From Tribonema minus (lineage: Eukaryota > Sar > Xanthophyceae > Tribonematales > Tribonemataceae), in NCBI GenBank assembly GCA_017506865.1, contig JAFCMP010000533.1:124001-188000 (forward strand): a stretch of DNA of 64,000 nucleotides. The letters are read 5' to 3'. This document shows, piece by piece, positions 35,088 to 46,382 of this stretch. A program made the translations under genes and the position numbers. Numbering within the stretch: position 1 is the first letter of the stretch; each line of letters starts with the position of its first letter. A model generated the notes under the pieces. That model made no database searches. It saw nothing but the letters and a program-made list of their open reading frames with translations, and was not told the DNA's origin.

Positions 35088-35790
35088 TATGTGCATCATC
35101 GGGAGCGGACTAGATACACTGCCAGACTGAGTGTGTGACAGTCGTGCCTGCTGTGAAACGGACACAGAGACTGCTGAGCTCAGCACGGTCGCAGGTGACG
35201 CCACAGCCCCAGCGCACACCTCACACTGCTGCTGCTGTTTATGATGCTGCACCAAGTGCTGCACATGCGCTGCTCCTGAAGGGCCACTGTGGAGCGCCGC
35301 AGCTGGCACGGTCTCGGCGGGTGCCCTCTCCACGGCTTTTGCCCTGGTCATTGACAGGGCGAGTTGGTGCCTCTCATCTGGCGCCCCTTCTTCCCGACGG
35401 GGATGGCCAACGCTGATCAGTGCCGCACAGCGTGGCATGCATAGTTGTTGCTCTCACAAGGCGACTAACGCCCCACTGCTGGTAGCCGCATCTTCTCGCC
35501 CGTCCGGGCTGATGCCTAACGCAGAGCCCGCTGATGCCCAACAGCAGCAGTAGCGGCCTTATCGCATGGCCGTGCACAAGCCACCTCAATCAGTCTGGCA
35601 GGTGCACATGGGAACATGATGGTGAAACACTGTCGACTTCGTTGATGCCCTCACAGGCCCCGTTGTACTGCACCCAGGTCCTTCAGAAAGGCAGACCACT
35701 GCGTCTGTGCCGTGATGGCAAGCACACCTGCGCTGCAGCGCACCGGACCAGTGGTGCGACCATCACTTCCATTCTAAGAATAATTTTGGT
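35088..35790. other. Upstream of the telomere-resolvase-like gene, no gene recognised
   Basis: A CCAGACTGAGTGTGTGACAG motif at 35121 repeats one at 20773. A 92-aa frame (35534-35812, +) overlaps the next gene's start in another frame and is not recognised. The 3' end of the retroelement insertion is at 35072. Confidence 0.4.
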
Positions 35791-37047
35791 ATGCGATCAA
35801 CACGACACATGACTTCACTAGCACTCGCCGAGTTGCTGCAGAAGGATAGTTTAAGAGACCCCAAGTTAGTGGCCGGTTGCCTGCAGCAGCACCACCCCGG
35901 CATCTGTCGCGATGACACGCTGTGCGCGAGGCGCGCATGGCGCAAGACCTGTGGCGATGACGTGGGCAAGAACAGCAGCACGTACAAGGCGGGACTGAAC
36001 GAGGTCATCGAGCGCGCAGAGCAGATGGCGCGCGGCGCCACAGGCCGTGAGGAGAGAGCATGGGCAGGGCGGGTCAAGGAGCGCGTCATCGCCTTTGACG
36101 ACCTAAGCATCTGCAATCAACGCAACCTCAAGGCGAGCGGGCGCCTTGAGCAGACCGCGGCAAGGTCTTACACTGGCAGCGTCGTCGTGGACCGCATGTT
36201 GGCGGACCTCGTGCGGGTGCCTGAGTCGGCAGAGCTGCCTGGTCCGCCGGCACGCACCGCGGCGGTAGCATCAGCATCAGCGCCGACAGTTGACGGCCGG
36301 GCTACGACACAGCAGCTGCACGCGCAGGGTAATGGATGTGCCGCCGACAGATTGAGTGCCGCGGCGCGAGCTCTGATGGACGACATGCTGGCAATGGTAG
36401 ACTACTCTCGCCCCAAGGTGTTTGAGCTGGTGTGCGCGCTGGCGTTCATGAGCGGCCGCAGCTTGGCCGAATTGATGGCAACGGGCCAGTTCAGCGCTGC
36501 GGAGAGGGAGCGCGAGCGTGCACCATACCCGTGGGTACTCTTCCAGGCCAGCCCAAGCAGCAAGACGGAAGTGATTCTACTGCTGCGCGGATCCCACAGC
36601 TTTCTCAACGGGCTCAAACGGCTACGGAGCATGAAACAGGTGGCGTCAGCGGCGTCGTGCAAGAACATTAACTCGCGCTTCTGCAAGAGCGCAAGCACTG
36701 CGGCCAAGACTGTGTTGGGGGTGGCCTCCAGTGCCTCCTCTGACGTCAGGGCTCTCTATGTGGGGCTCACCCTCGCTCTGTACGGCAGCGCCAAGACCAC
36801 CAGCAAGCAGATGAGTGAGTGGACGCGGCGCTGCGTACCGAACTCAAACCTTCCCTCTACAGCAAAGTTCCTGGCCGCGTGCAACGTCGCTTACACAGAT
36901 GCGCTCCCCCAGAGACCGACGCCATTGCCAGTTCAACCAGCCACGGCAGAATCTGATGTCGCTGCGGTGGAGAGCGAGGAGAATAAGATCGAGGACGTCA
37001 AAGCGCGTGCAGGCAGCAGCTGTGCTGCGCACGCAGGCACCGTATGA
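35791..37047 (+). CDS. Telomere resolvase (protelomerase)-like tyrosine recombinase fold protein
   Basis: Intact 418-aa ATG frame, no introns. The middle (VFELVCALAFMSGRSLAELMATGQFS, Arg about residue 223) matches the first catalytic block of telomere resolvases, which cut and rejoin DNA to make covalently closed hairpin ends in linear phage and Borrelia replicons. A strand pair with Lys follows (SSKTEVILLL), then LNGLKRLR and SDVRALYVGLTLALYG with the second Arg near 319. The final LGH...Y box is not clear: the corresponding stretch reads FLAACNVAYTD, so the His position seems lost while a Tyr is present. Activity is therefore uncertain. The C-terminal 50 residues are acidic/low-complexity. 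The alternative is a distant tyrosine recombinase of another class. Confidence 0.6.
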   Translation: MRSTRHMTSLALAELLQKDSLRDPKLVAGCLQQHHPGICRDDTLCARRAWRKTCGDDVGKNSSTYKAGLNEVIERAEQMARGATGREERAWAGRVKERVIAFDDLSICNQRNLKASGRLEQTAARSYTGSVVVDRMLADLVRVPESAELPGPPARTAAVASASAPTVDGRATTQQLHAQGNGCAADRLSAAARALMDDMLAMVDYSRPKVFELVCALAFMSGRSLAELMATGQFSAAERERERAPYPWVLFQASPSSKTEVILLLRGSHSFLNGLKRLRSMKQVASAASCKNINSRFCKSASTAAKTVLGVASSASSDVRALYVGLTLALYGSAKTTSKQMSEWTRRCVPNSNLPSTAKFLAACNVAYTDALPQRPTPLPVQPATAESDVAAVESEENKIEDVKARAGSSCAAHAGTV

Positions 37048-38821
37048 CGCGACCGCACCATTGAATAATTTGAGGTGCGCATGTGTGCACAGAAGCCAGT
37101 TGGCATGCATGAAGTTGAGAGTTTTGCATGACATGCGTCATCATGACGTGGATGCTCGCTGCACGATGGCTTCATTTCCAGAGTCTGGAGGAAAGGCACT
37201 TTAGCAATGCTGGCCCGTGTACACAGCAGTATCACTGTCGGTGAGGCGCAGCGGTGTTCAGCGCTGTGCTGCTGCACTGCGCGGCGCGTAAAGGTCTTGC
37301 TAGTCTGCTCTACGACGACAAGCTGGAATGCGCGATACGTTGTCCACGCTGTGAAAGTGGTTCAGGCATGATGCGGCGGGTGCAGTAGGGCAGGTGCGCA
37401 AGCGTGTCACAACTAGCACTTGCTGCAGCGTCAATGCCATCTTGCGCGCAGCAGCCATTAGCGCATTCATCACGCACCCTTCCATTCATCGGGTTTGATG
37501 GTCACACGCACCAGCGGCTGTGCTCAGCAGCTGTGCTGCTCTCTATTCCGTGTTCCACTGCGATCCCAGCGCATAGAGAATGCACTGCAATGGTTTCACA
37601 ATAATATCAAAACATCAGCAATACCACTTCTCAGCGATGATACTCATTGGTGCCAAATGATGCAATGCACACATGAAACTGCGGACTGAACCCCATTTCT
37701 TCTCCCTGTCCCCCTGCTCATCCCCCTCTGCACCGTCTACATCCGGGTCCTGTTCCGCATCACCAGCCAGATGCTTAGAGGAGGCTATGGGAAGGGGGCC
37801 AACGGCACGCGCTACACACACACATGCGAGCGAGTGGTCATGCGGATGGTGCTAGCAGCGTCGGATGGCGGCGACACAATATTGTACTTATTCGAGGTAG
37901 TTATTGTTGAAGTTGCAGGAGGCATTGCTTGGTGTGTCCTGGAGGCAACGCGCGGCACTCTCAGCCTGCACAATGGCACACGATTTTGTGGTATAGAGTC
38001 AGGCGCTGGATGTGTTTGCGGCGCATTTGCGGTTTTGAAACGCGGTGTGTTTGAGGTCAGAGCTGCCAATTGATCTGCTTTGCAGAGGTGACCAATCACG
38101 TTGTGTCATTTGCTCAAGCGCCTTTCAAGTGCATGGGGGACAGAGATCCGGTCAGACATGCAACTTTGAGCTCCGAGGGCAGCACTGCTAAGGGAAGAGG
38201 TTGGACACACGGTCCCTGCAACTTGACTTAACTGCATAGATCGGACATGCCCTCGAAGCTACTATGTGAACGACAAATAGTCATGCACTCAAGCAGTCAC
38301 TTGAACGAATGACGATCATACGCTCCTATTCACAACTGCAGGGCGCGTTTGACCACTGGGCCTGTGATGGCCATCGCAATGTTCACCACATTGCCAGCGA
38401 CCTGCACAAGGATGAAGCAGTCTGAGAGGGCCTGATGCTCGTCAGTCTACCAGACTCATTCGACAGTATTGACTAGCCTCCGCATAATGCATTGTCAGGG
38501 TAGTGTTGTGCAAGCGGCAGTTGCGCCGCTGAGTCTGAAGCCGTCACGCACTCTCGCGAATAAGTCTGCTCACCGACATGAAGAGGTTGTAGTACTGTGA
38601 CTGCAGGTGCTTGAGGATTACGCTGCTGTTCAGGTCACTATACCGAGGATAAGCGAGAGCTCATTTAGTCCTGTGTTATCACCGTCGAAGCAGGTGAGAG
38701 TTCTATCGCTGGCATGTGCGTAATGCTTGGCTTGACTGCAATTTGTTCTGATGCAAACCAAGGGGCGTTTTAAGTACGGGCACTGGCGGACGCCACAGAC
38801 AGTGCACGTGAGGCGGCACGG
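37048..38821. other. Non-coding, no gene recognised
   Basis: Many short frames; none with a domain. On the minus strand near 38720-38840 is a Cys-rich run (CRLTCTVCGVRQCPYLKRPLVCIRTNC) that looks like a zinc-finger fragment, possibly from a decayed element. Confidence 0.4.
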
Positions 38822-39313
38822 GTGCGCCTCCACCATGGTGCCGGGGCGTTTGCTCATCAGGTTTCTCAGACTCTAGTGCAGCGCGGCTACAGGCTGCTGC
38901 ACCTGCTAGCAGCGATGGCCTTTGGTAGGCAACCGGAGGGAACCGGTATGCCGCCTGCGGCCCGGCTGGCAGCGTTGCTGTCTGGCGACTTCGCGGAGCT
39001 ACTGAGAAAGACGCTGTCAGCAGCAGCGGCGCTGCGGGCCCCCAAACCAAACAACGCAGCTATGGCGTCGGCACAAACGAACTTCGATGCCGACTGGACG
39101 GAGGCTGACTCCAGGCAGCAAACAGCATGCGCTGCCCTCTCAGGCAAGCGACGGGGGGTAGGCTTGGCTGCCGCACGACTAGAGGCGCGTGAAGCATGCG
39201 CCCCAGCAGACGAGGTCACGGCACAGGTGCTGGCAGCAAAGCACCCTGAAACTGGCACCCGGCCGGGGGTAGTCGATACGCCAACTGCGTCGTTTTGTAC
39301 CGGAACCAAATGA
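38822..39313 (+). mobile_element. Retroelement ORF fragment, region N-terminal to RT
   Basis: A 163-aa open frame. Its second half (RQQTACAALSGKRRGVGLAAARLEA...VTAQVLAAKHPETG) resembles the segment just before the RT domain in stramenopile RT proteins, which end in a L..KHP motif. It stops at TGA 39313 with no RT domain following. Probably an element fragment, perhaps of the same family as the copies at 14, 22 and 34 kb. Confidence 0.45.
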
Positions 39314-39927
39314 TGTGCTTGCACTGCACGTGAGCACTGACAAACAGAGCAGACAGCACACTGACACTCACAGCAGCACTCGAGCAAGTGTGTGTGTGTT
39401 ATCAGGCTATCGCTCACTCCGAAGTGATCGCCAACCTCAACTTTTGTAACTGTCAAGAACTGTCTCGGAACGGCCCTTGAAGAACAGACCGTTGAAACAG
39501 GTGACACAACCCAGTGTCACCACAGCTGCAGCATGATGCGCAAGTGTCATGACTCGATGATAACTGCGATGTGTGTCATACTGATCGGTCACAGGCACCT
39601 TAATGAGCCTCCTGAGGACAGAAGCGGCTGCGACTTGGAACGCGCAATGGCTTGGACCGCTCGTGCCACCAGACTCTTCCTACATACCATCGGCATTAAC
39701 ATACAACCGTCATGACCGTCTCTGCGGCGTGATGGCATCTGCGGCGCCTGCGGCGCCTTCTGTAGTGCGTCGACGACCTGAGGCTGAGTTGGACGCGTTT
39801 ACGGTCGACAACGGCCGGGCCCCGGATCGCCGTCCCCTCCCCCCCACCACCTCCCCTTCAAGTGTTTCTTTGGACTGACAGCTGCTTGTGGGGGTTTTCT
39901 TTCCGAACTTTTGGGGTTTTCTCTGTG
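39314..39927. other. Non-coding, no gene seen
   Basis: Short GTGT run near 39390. A 91-aa frame (39603-39878, +) is not recognised. Confidence 0.4.
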
Positions 39928-40107
39928 GGGCGTTTTGTGTGGCAACCCATTGCGCGGTTGCGGCCATGCGTTCCCCGTGAGGATGGTTTTCCCCCCACCA
40001 CACAGTTGTCAGCTGTCTGTTGCACTTGTGCTGCTGCCTAATAGTGCTCGCGCCAAATCGATTATGTGCGCTTCACATTGCATCCCGTCGTCCAGCCACA
40101 GCTAGTT
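39928..40107 (+). repeat. 180-bp direct repeat, copy 1
   Basis: From GGGCGTTTTGTGTGGCAACC to CACAGCTAGTT; nearly identical to 40317-40497 (three or four differences). Confidence 0.9.
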
Positions 40108-40316
40108 TCAAAGTTTTCGGCAATTTTGGCACAAAATGAAGCCAAAAACCAGGAACCAGCAGGGGGCATGAGGAGGAAGGGGGTTATGGTCTTGGTGTGC
40201 AGTCACACGCGGCGCAGTCTCTGGTGACATGCAGCAGTCACGCCAACGTTGCCCAAGGTGGCACGTGGAGCTTGCAGCTCATGCGGAGACTGATTGCAAA
40301 ATCCTCCCACCCACCC

Positions 40317-40497
40317 GGGCGTTTTGTGTGGCAACCCATTGCGCGGTTGCGGCCATGCGTTCCCCGTGAGGATGGTTTTCCCCCCACCACACAGTTGTCA
40401 GCTGTCTGTTGCACTTGTGCTGCTGCCTAATAGTGCTCGCGCCAAATCGATTATGTGCGCTTCACATCGCATCCCGCCGTCCAGCCCACAGCTAGTT
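40317..40497 (+). repeat. 180-bp direct repeat, copy 2
   Basis: Same unit as 39928-40107, start-to-start distance 389 bp, with one added C near its end. The sequence between the copies is unrelated. Confidence 0.9.
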
Positions 40498-41037
40498 ACG
40501 AATGAAGTCCTCAATGGAATGGCCGAGCCTGCTGTGCATGCTAATTGAAGCGCAGAGCGCACCGCATTGTATGTACCAAGGCTGTGCTTGACATCGTCAC
40601 AACAGCTCACCTCTGCTATCATAATATCCGCTAGCATCCTGCAAGGGCTACTAGCAAGATGCTAGACATTTGAGACAGAAACCTCAAGCGTGGCCCACGG
40701 TGGTTGGCCACCTGCTCCGTGCATACTGCAGCCAGCAAGTTTCCAAGTCGTCTTCATCTACAGCATCGCATACCTGTCTGCTTTGCACGTCACATGAGCT
40801 TCTGTCCGCATGCACCGTTTGCCTGCCTCCTTCGCACTCATCATTACACGTCTAAGACCTCCGCCAACCCCCAAATACCCCTCGCATGTCGCGACTTGCA
40901 TCAATAGCCCGTTTCTCGCCGTGCACGTTTGTAAACACCCTCCCCGCTGGAACTTCAACGTCTCATGTGCAACAGCAAGTTGCGACACCTGCCGCACGCC
41001 CAACAAGCCTTGCTTGAGCAATGCCAGCTGCTGCTCC
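40498..41037. other. Downstream flank of the ankyrin gene
   Basis: No independent gene. It should hold the 3' UTR of the minus-strand gene ending at 41038. The long plus-strand frame through 40810-41970 is the antisense of that gene. Confidence 0.5.
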
Positions 41038-42429
41038 TCACGGCGCACTCTCCTCTCCCTCACCCTCGCCTGCTGGCACGCTGTCAATGAACTCCACTAT
41101 AGCATGCGCCTTTGCCTCCGCCGCCGCACGCCTGCACTCAGAGCGGCGCCACGGCGCGCCGTTCGCACGCACCCACCGCAGCACCTCAAGCTGACCGTGC
41201 CTGGCTGCTTGGAAGCACGTGTACTCGGTCCAGGGGCAGCCGCGAGAGCGCGCCCACTGCAGCACACTGAGGTGCCCGCCCTTCGCTGCGGCACTGCATG
41301 TGATTGCGTCCCAGGCACACCCCTGCGCGCGCAGCCACTGCAGCATGCCCAGTTGGCCGCAGTCGGCGGCCGCAGCGCACGTGTGCGCGTTTGTGGGGCA
41401 TCCGGTAGTGACGGCCCATTGCAAAAGCGCAAAGTTGCCGCTGTGGACGGCGGCGACTGTGGTGCTAGGATTCCATGGTGCATAAACCGCTTTGCGCAGC
41501 CGCTGCAGCAGCGGCAAATCACCCTTCCTTGCGGCTGCTGTGCACGAAGCAGGACTGGGCTTTGTGTCATGGGCCAGGAACCAGTCCACCACATCCGCAT
41601 GCCCCCCCTTTATAGCGGCAGCGACTGGATCAGTGCCTGCCGCCATGCAGCCTTGGCTGTGGGCCCACTCGATCAGCGCCAAGTGCCCTTGAGCTGCTGC
41701 GTTGAGGATCACCCTCCGCCCCCACTTCTCCATTCCGTCGTCACGGGCCCACTGCAGAAACGCCAGATGGCCGTGAGTTGCCGCAGCTTCGCTGGCCTGC
41801 ATGGCCCAGGGCTCTCGAGTCCTTCTTGTCTCCCCGCTACAAAGGAACTCGGCCAGGCTGATGTCGCCATCTGCAGCTGTTTGCGCCAGAAGACGTCCAT
41901 TCTTGGGCAGGCCGCTATCCCAGGCCCACTTGACGAACACCTTCTGCTGCGCCAGACGACGTTCCACTGACAAACCACGCAGTCCCAGAGGCGCAGAGAT
42001 GTCATCTTGCTGACAGCAGGTGCGCTGAACGTCTCGTCGTAGGTGGCTTTTGTGCTCTTGCACGTGAGCGCCATGAACAGGAATTTTTTGGCACCCAGGA
42101 AGCCGAAGATGCGTACAGTCACTCCTTGCCTGTGGAGCACCAGCAACGGGGAGGACTGTTAGAAAATTTGAATCTGCAGACTCGCTGCTTCGTGCAGCTG
42201 CAGCTGGATGTTAAACGGTCAAAAGATTTGATCTGCACAGTCGCTGCTTCGTGCAGCTTCTGCTGGATACGCTCCCTCACAGTGTGACACTGTGTCACGC
42301 ACTTGTGGACTTCACTTGGAAGCCGAAGCAACACTCACCGATAGTGGACATGCTCGCTGGTTGATCGGCATCCCCGAGGCGTGGGGCCTTGAGAGGGGCT
42401 GCTGCTGCTGCTCCCATGTCCTGCGCCAT
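41038..42429 (-). pseudogene. F-box-like/ankyrin-type repeat protein, one frameshift
   Basis: Exon 1, 42429-42339 (ATG, short A-rich N-terminus ending MSTIG), joins in phase to 42124. The second exon begins VTVRIFGFLGAKKFLFMALTCKSTKATYDETF, an F-box-like opening seen in stramenopile ankyrin families. Near 41975-41985 the frame must change (WDC in one frame, GLSVERRLAQQ in the next); a 2-bp gain or 1-bp loss explains it. After that about ten repeats run to the stop at 41038, of the type (A)AAxxGHLxxLQWARxxGCPW, e.g. TCSAAAKGGHLSVLQWARSRGCPW. Probably a protein-interaction or ubiquitin-ligase adaptor. Either a recent pseudogene or a sequencing error; the rest of the frame is well kept. Confidence 0.8.
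42164..42265. repeat. Two-copy ~62-bp tandem repeat in the ankyrin gene intron
   Basis: GATTTGxATCTGCAxAxTCGCTGCTTCGTGCAGCT occurs twice (about 42165-42200 and 42227-42262) within the first intron, 42125-42338. Confidence 0.75.
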
Positions 42430-43975
42430 CCTGCAATGATAGCTGGTCTGCTTGTTTTTTTTCAACGTCTTTGGAAGTTCAGCGCCACAGAAAAAAAACC
42501 GCAGCAGCAAAGCTGCGCAAAGATGTGCATCACGCGACTGAGGTGAGTGCTGGTACTAGTGGGGTTCGCAATCCGGTCGAACACCAACTACGCACTCACA
42601 TAGCTTGCTGTTGTGTGGCACGCCCCCATCGCAAATGCAGAGGAATTGACTTTTTATTTGTGTGCTGCAACGCAGATGGAGCACCAGTGCCAGTTTCGAC
42701 TACGAGAGCGATGCACTTACGCTCAGCAACCCTCTCGCAGCAGCAGCAGCGCGGCACTGCGCGCACTGTGATTGACGGCGAAAGGTCAGACTCCGCGCTC
42801 TGAAAAGTGCTGCTGGTGTCAATACGCAGTGAAGCACGGGTGCGTACCCATATCAGCCAAGAAGGTCGCAGTGACGCATCTGCTGCGCTGCTCACTATAA
42901 CTCCGCAGTGTCGACCTGATTCTTTATTACGGAACGCTCCGGATCGGACTCTGCTGCTCAAATTTGCAGCAACATCGCCATGTTGCTGAGTTTCAACGCA
43001 TGCAGAGGTGTCACGTTGTGCTGCTGCCAAGCGGCACCGTTGTGCACAAGGCTTGCGCACGCTGCAAATCCTATCCGCAATTCTCACACACATGGGCATT
43101 GGCAACCTATCCAAGCTGCCGGTGCCTGTCGCTGCTACGCTGCCTTTGTCTCAGATGTAGCTGTGCGGGAGGGAAGCAGGTGGTGCGGTCAGCAAAACCT
43201 ACTTATAACCAAACTTGTCTGGCTCATGCTCGGTGCTTGCATTGTGCACCGGTTGCAGCAGCAGCGATACAGCAGCACCAACCACGCACTCACACAGCTC
43301 TTGCAGTTGTCTGGTACACCCCCCATTGCAAAAACAAAAGATTGACCTCTGCGCCATTTGTTGTGCTGCGTACAGGACATGTGCGACACAGACACAGACG
43401 TAGGAGGAGCCATCGGTGTCAGCTTTACCTACGAGGTGCGGTGCACTTGCGCTTTGGAAGCTTCCTCCAGAGCAGCAGCTGCGGAGCACTGTACACATGT
43501 GGTCAATGGCAGCAAAGGTAAGCAGACGCGACGCTGACTCTATCAGAATGAGGTTCGTCACTGAACAGTCTGGAGGTTAGCTCCCAATTGTGTTGAAAAT
43601 GCTGCTGATGTTGAACAGCCTGTGAAGCACGGGAGCGTACACACATGTCAGCCTTACAGGTTGCAGTGGCTTCGGGAATGCACCACTACCACTCATGTCA
43701 GTTGTATTACATGACTCATCGATCGTGTCTCTTAATGTTTGTCTGAATCACTCAGCTCTCACTTTGCCCGTGACATGTCATTCATTATCGCAGGTGGCGT
43801 GCAGGGCATGCACTGCTAGCCTGTGTTCATTCGCGCATGCACTACTGTGCTCGAATCTTGCATTTTTGTTGATCTGCTCCAGGGTGACGACGGCGCTGTG
43901 CGCTGCGGTGACGGTGCGCACGTTACGACAAGAAGCAATCGTTTCAAGCAGCACCGCTGTCATGTAAAACTGCTG
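42430..43975. other. Repeat-bearing region with exon-like segments, no gene assigned
   Basis: Two related blocks about 700 bp apart (near 42590-42790 and 43275-43520) share CAACxACGCACTCAC, TTGTGTGGCACxCCCCCAT/TCTGGTACACCCCCCAT and a following open segment with a donor-like end (CAAAG-GTAAGC near 43516). They may be duplicated exons of an unrecognised gene. Confidence 0.4.
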
Positions 43976-45020
43976 AGCATCGCTGCCTTGCTCGCTGCTC
44001 ATCTCGCCCCCCCCGAAGTACGCATCGCCATTGCTGGTGGCGTGGGTGGCGACACTCCGCAAGGCCCTGGACACGCGCGGGCGCACAGTTCTGACCACCT
44101 ATACATGCACCGCTTATGTAGCCACTTTCATGCAGCGCTACCGAGCGTTGTGCACATTTTCGCTGGCACTCCGCCCTGGACAAGCGCAACATCACCTCAT
44201 CGGCGCCTAGGGTTAGGGCTTACCGTCAATTCTGCCTCTAACTCATAGGGCTAACCGTCAATTCTGATTCTAACATAGGCTGCGTACGCGCGAGCTGCGC
44301 AACGCCATGAACGCGCGCGCGATACATTGCCCGTTCTTTACGTGGCCCGTTTTCACGTGGCCTCTTTTCACGTGGCCTCTTTTCACGTAGCCCTGCTGAG
44401 CATCGCTCCCTTGCTCGCTGGTCATCTGCCCCCATCACACCGCCACCGCAGGCGCATCGTCGTGGCCTCTTGCGCGTGCGTTCCCGAACCCTACTTCCAA
44501 CCCTATGTGAATGGTGCGTAGAAGCGTCACTAACCGCTTCCACGCGATGCCATGAGCCTTGTACACTTCCTCACTGCTCATTCTGTCCCCTCCCCACCCC
44601 CAACACGCACCACCATGCAAAGGGCGTGGGTGGCAGCGCTGCTTAAGGTCACAACTAAAATTTAATCCTAACTCCAAGAGAACGGTCGGTTAGGACGCGC
44701 AGCTGATTTCATGCGATCGCTGTTGGGCGTTGCTCGCGCCCTCGCTCACCACTCATCCTGCCCCTCCCGCCCCCTGACACCCACCACCATCGCAGGCGGC
44801 GCTGCTTGAGGTCACGGATATGCCCGCACGCGCCCAATCCAACTTCAATCCTAACTTCAAGAGAACGGTCGTCAGGACAAGCAGATTTCACGCGATCGAT
44901 CGCCTTTGAGCGTTGCCTGCGCACTAGCTCACCGCTCTTCCTGGCCCTCTTGCCCCCTGCCAGGTAGCGCGGGTGGCGACGCTGCGCAAGGCCGTGGACA
45001 TGCGTTGGAGGTGCTCGCGG
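43976..45020 (+). repeat. Degenerate array of a splice-acceptor-like segment
   Basis: A motif built of TTGCTCGCxCxTCATCTxxCCCC, then CACCACCATCGCAGG or similar, then GTGGCGACxCTGCGCAAGGCC recurs near 43980, 44395, 44570, 44735 and 44925. The last copy leads into an open segment (44960-45170: DFNLKMTVLVTPLPQLQPFSPSDVV...DGMVADLTLTLSQPSG) ending at a GTCAGC donor. This looks like one exon of an unknown plus-strand gene preceded by copies of its own acceptor. Confidence 0.5.
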
Positions 45021-45172
45021 AGGACTTCAACTTGAAGATGACCGTGCTGGTGACCCCCCTACCGCAGCTTCAACCCTTTAGCCCGTCGGACGTGGTGCAC
45101 AACTGCTGCGTGCTGCCAGGTGTGGATGGCATGGTGGCGGACCTCACCCTGACCCTAAGCCAGCCTTCAGGT
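44960..45172 (+). CDS. Possible exon of an unidentified gene
   Basis: An open segment of about 70 codons preceded by a pyrimidine-rich tract and CAG, and ended by CAG-GTCAGC. The residues (ALEVLAEDFNLKMTVLVTPLPQLQPFSPSDVVHNCCVLPGVDG) look like real protein with hydrophobic alternation, but I recognise no family and cannot place neighbouring exons. A neighbouring plus-strand frame at 45634-45870 (MKLATSSVTLNQSVTVNF) may belong to the same gene. Confidence 0.3.
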
Positions 45173-46382
45173 CAGCGCTCAGTAATTGTTTCTTTAACTG
45201 TGTAAGTGGCATGTACGTGTAGGCTGGCGCGAGCATCACAAAACAATGAATCACAAAAAAGCGAAGGTTGGAATAGGGGCGGCGACAGCAGCACTGGCTG
45301 TGGCTGGGCCGAAACAGTGAGATGTGCATTTCCAAATGAGGCTGAGAAGGCGACACTCCACTTGGAACTTGAACTTAGGCATCAGCCACATTGACGCTAT
45401 GCTCGTGAGACGCCGTTGCGCACACGGCATCCGCACATCACTCATTCCATTCTTAGATCTCAGACATTTGCAGCGTTCGTGCGATGCTTCCTGTTGCTGC
45501 TAGCAGCTGCATTCGAGCCTCAGAAACGCTTTTTGTGAGCAGCAATCAGCAACGATAACTTCTTGACAGCTGTCTTGAGCTTCGCGGCGCCTGACGGTAG
45601 CTTACGCGTTTCGCCTCCAGCTCCTTCTGTGCCATGAAACTGGCAACTTCAAGTGTGACCCTGAATCAGTCGGTGACGGTGAACTTTGCCGCTGCTGAGA
45701 GCCAAACCAGCATTCACAGCAAGCGCAAAGTGGGAAGAACTCAACCTTCATTCTGGATGGTAATGCTGGATGGTAAATGCGTCCACCTTTTCTACTCGCA
45801 CCGAAATTCCACGCCCACCCCCCGTTCTGACGCAAGGTACAAAGAACACCCGGTGACCTCAATTCTGTAGCTGTGCAGGAGGGCAGCAGGTGGCGTGGTC
45901 AACAACACCTACATACAAGCTTGTGTGGCTGATGCTGTGCTATGTAGCATTCTGCAACATCTGCGCTACACAGCAGCAGTACAGCCGCAGCAACGCATGG
46001 CAGCAGCATCCAGCTGATGGTGCCCACGTTACACGCGCACGTAAGGTGCAAGGCAGCAGCAAATCAACAGAGCCAGTATTTCAGTTTCCATTCACCTCGT
46101 ACATGCAAATCGCTACCTCCCTCAAAATGCAGCGCGTCTGATGAGCGCGTTTTGCTGCTTTTTTCACTGTACTGCACATGCACAGGTGGCAGGAGGGAGC
46201 TCCACTAGGCCATCTATCAAGTGGAGCAAGCGATGCTACGCGATGCACAGACAAGTATTGGCTATATTTGGTGAACTGCACCGAACTCACTGCTTTATTC
46301 GTTGATGATTTGCACCTCCTCACTGTAGACAACGTGCAAGTAGGAACAGGGTCAATTTAGCAGCAGTTGGGAAGCGTTCATC
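45173..46382. other. Non-coding, no gene recognised
   Basis: Several 60-90 aa frames without recognisable domains. Confidence 0.4.

Noticed and set aside
40810..41970. Plus-strand 386-aa open frame
   Set aside because: Antisense of the ankyrin-type repeats; its composition (C/H/P/R-rich) is typical of a shadow frame.
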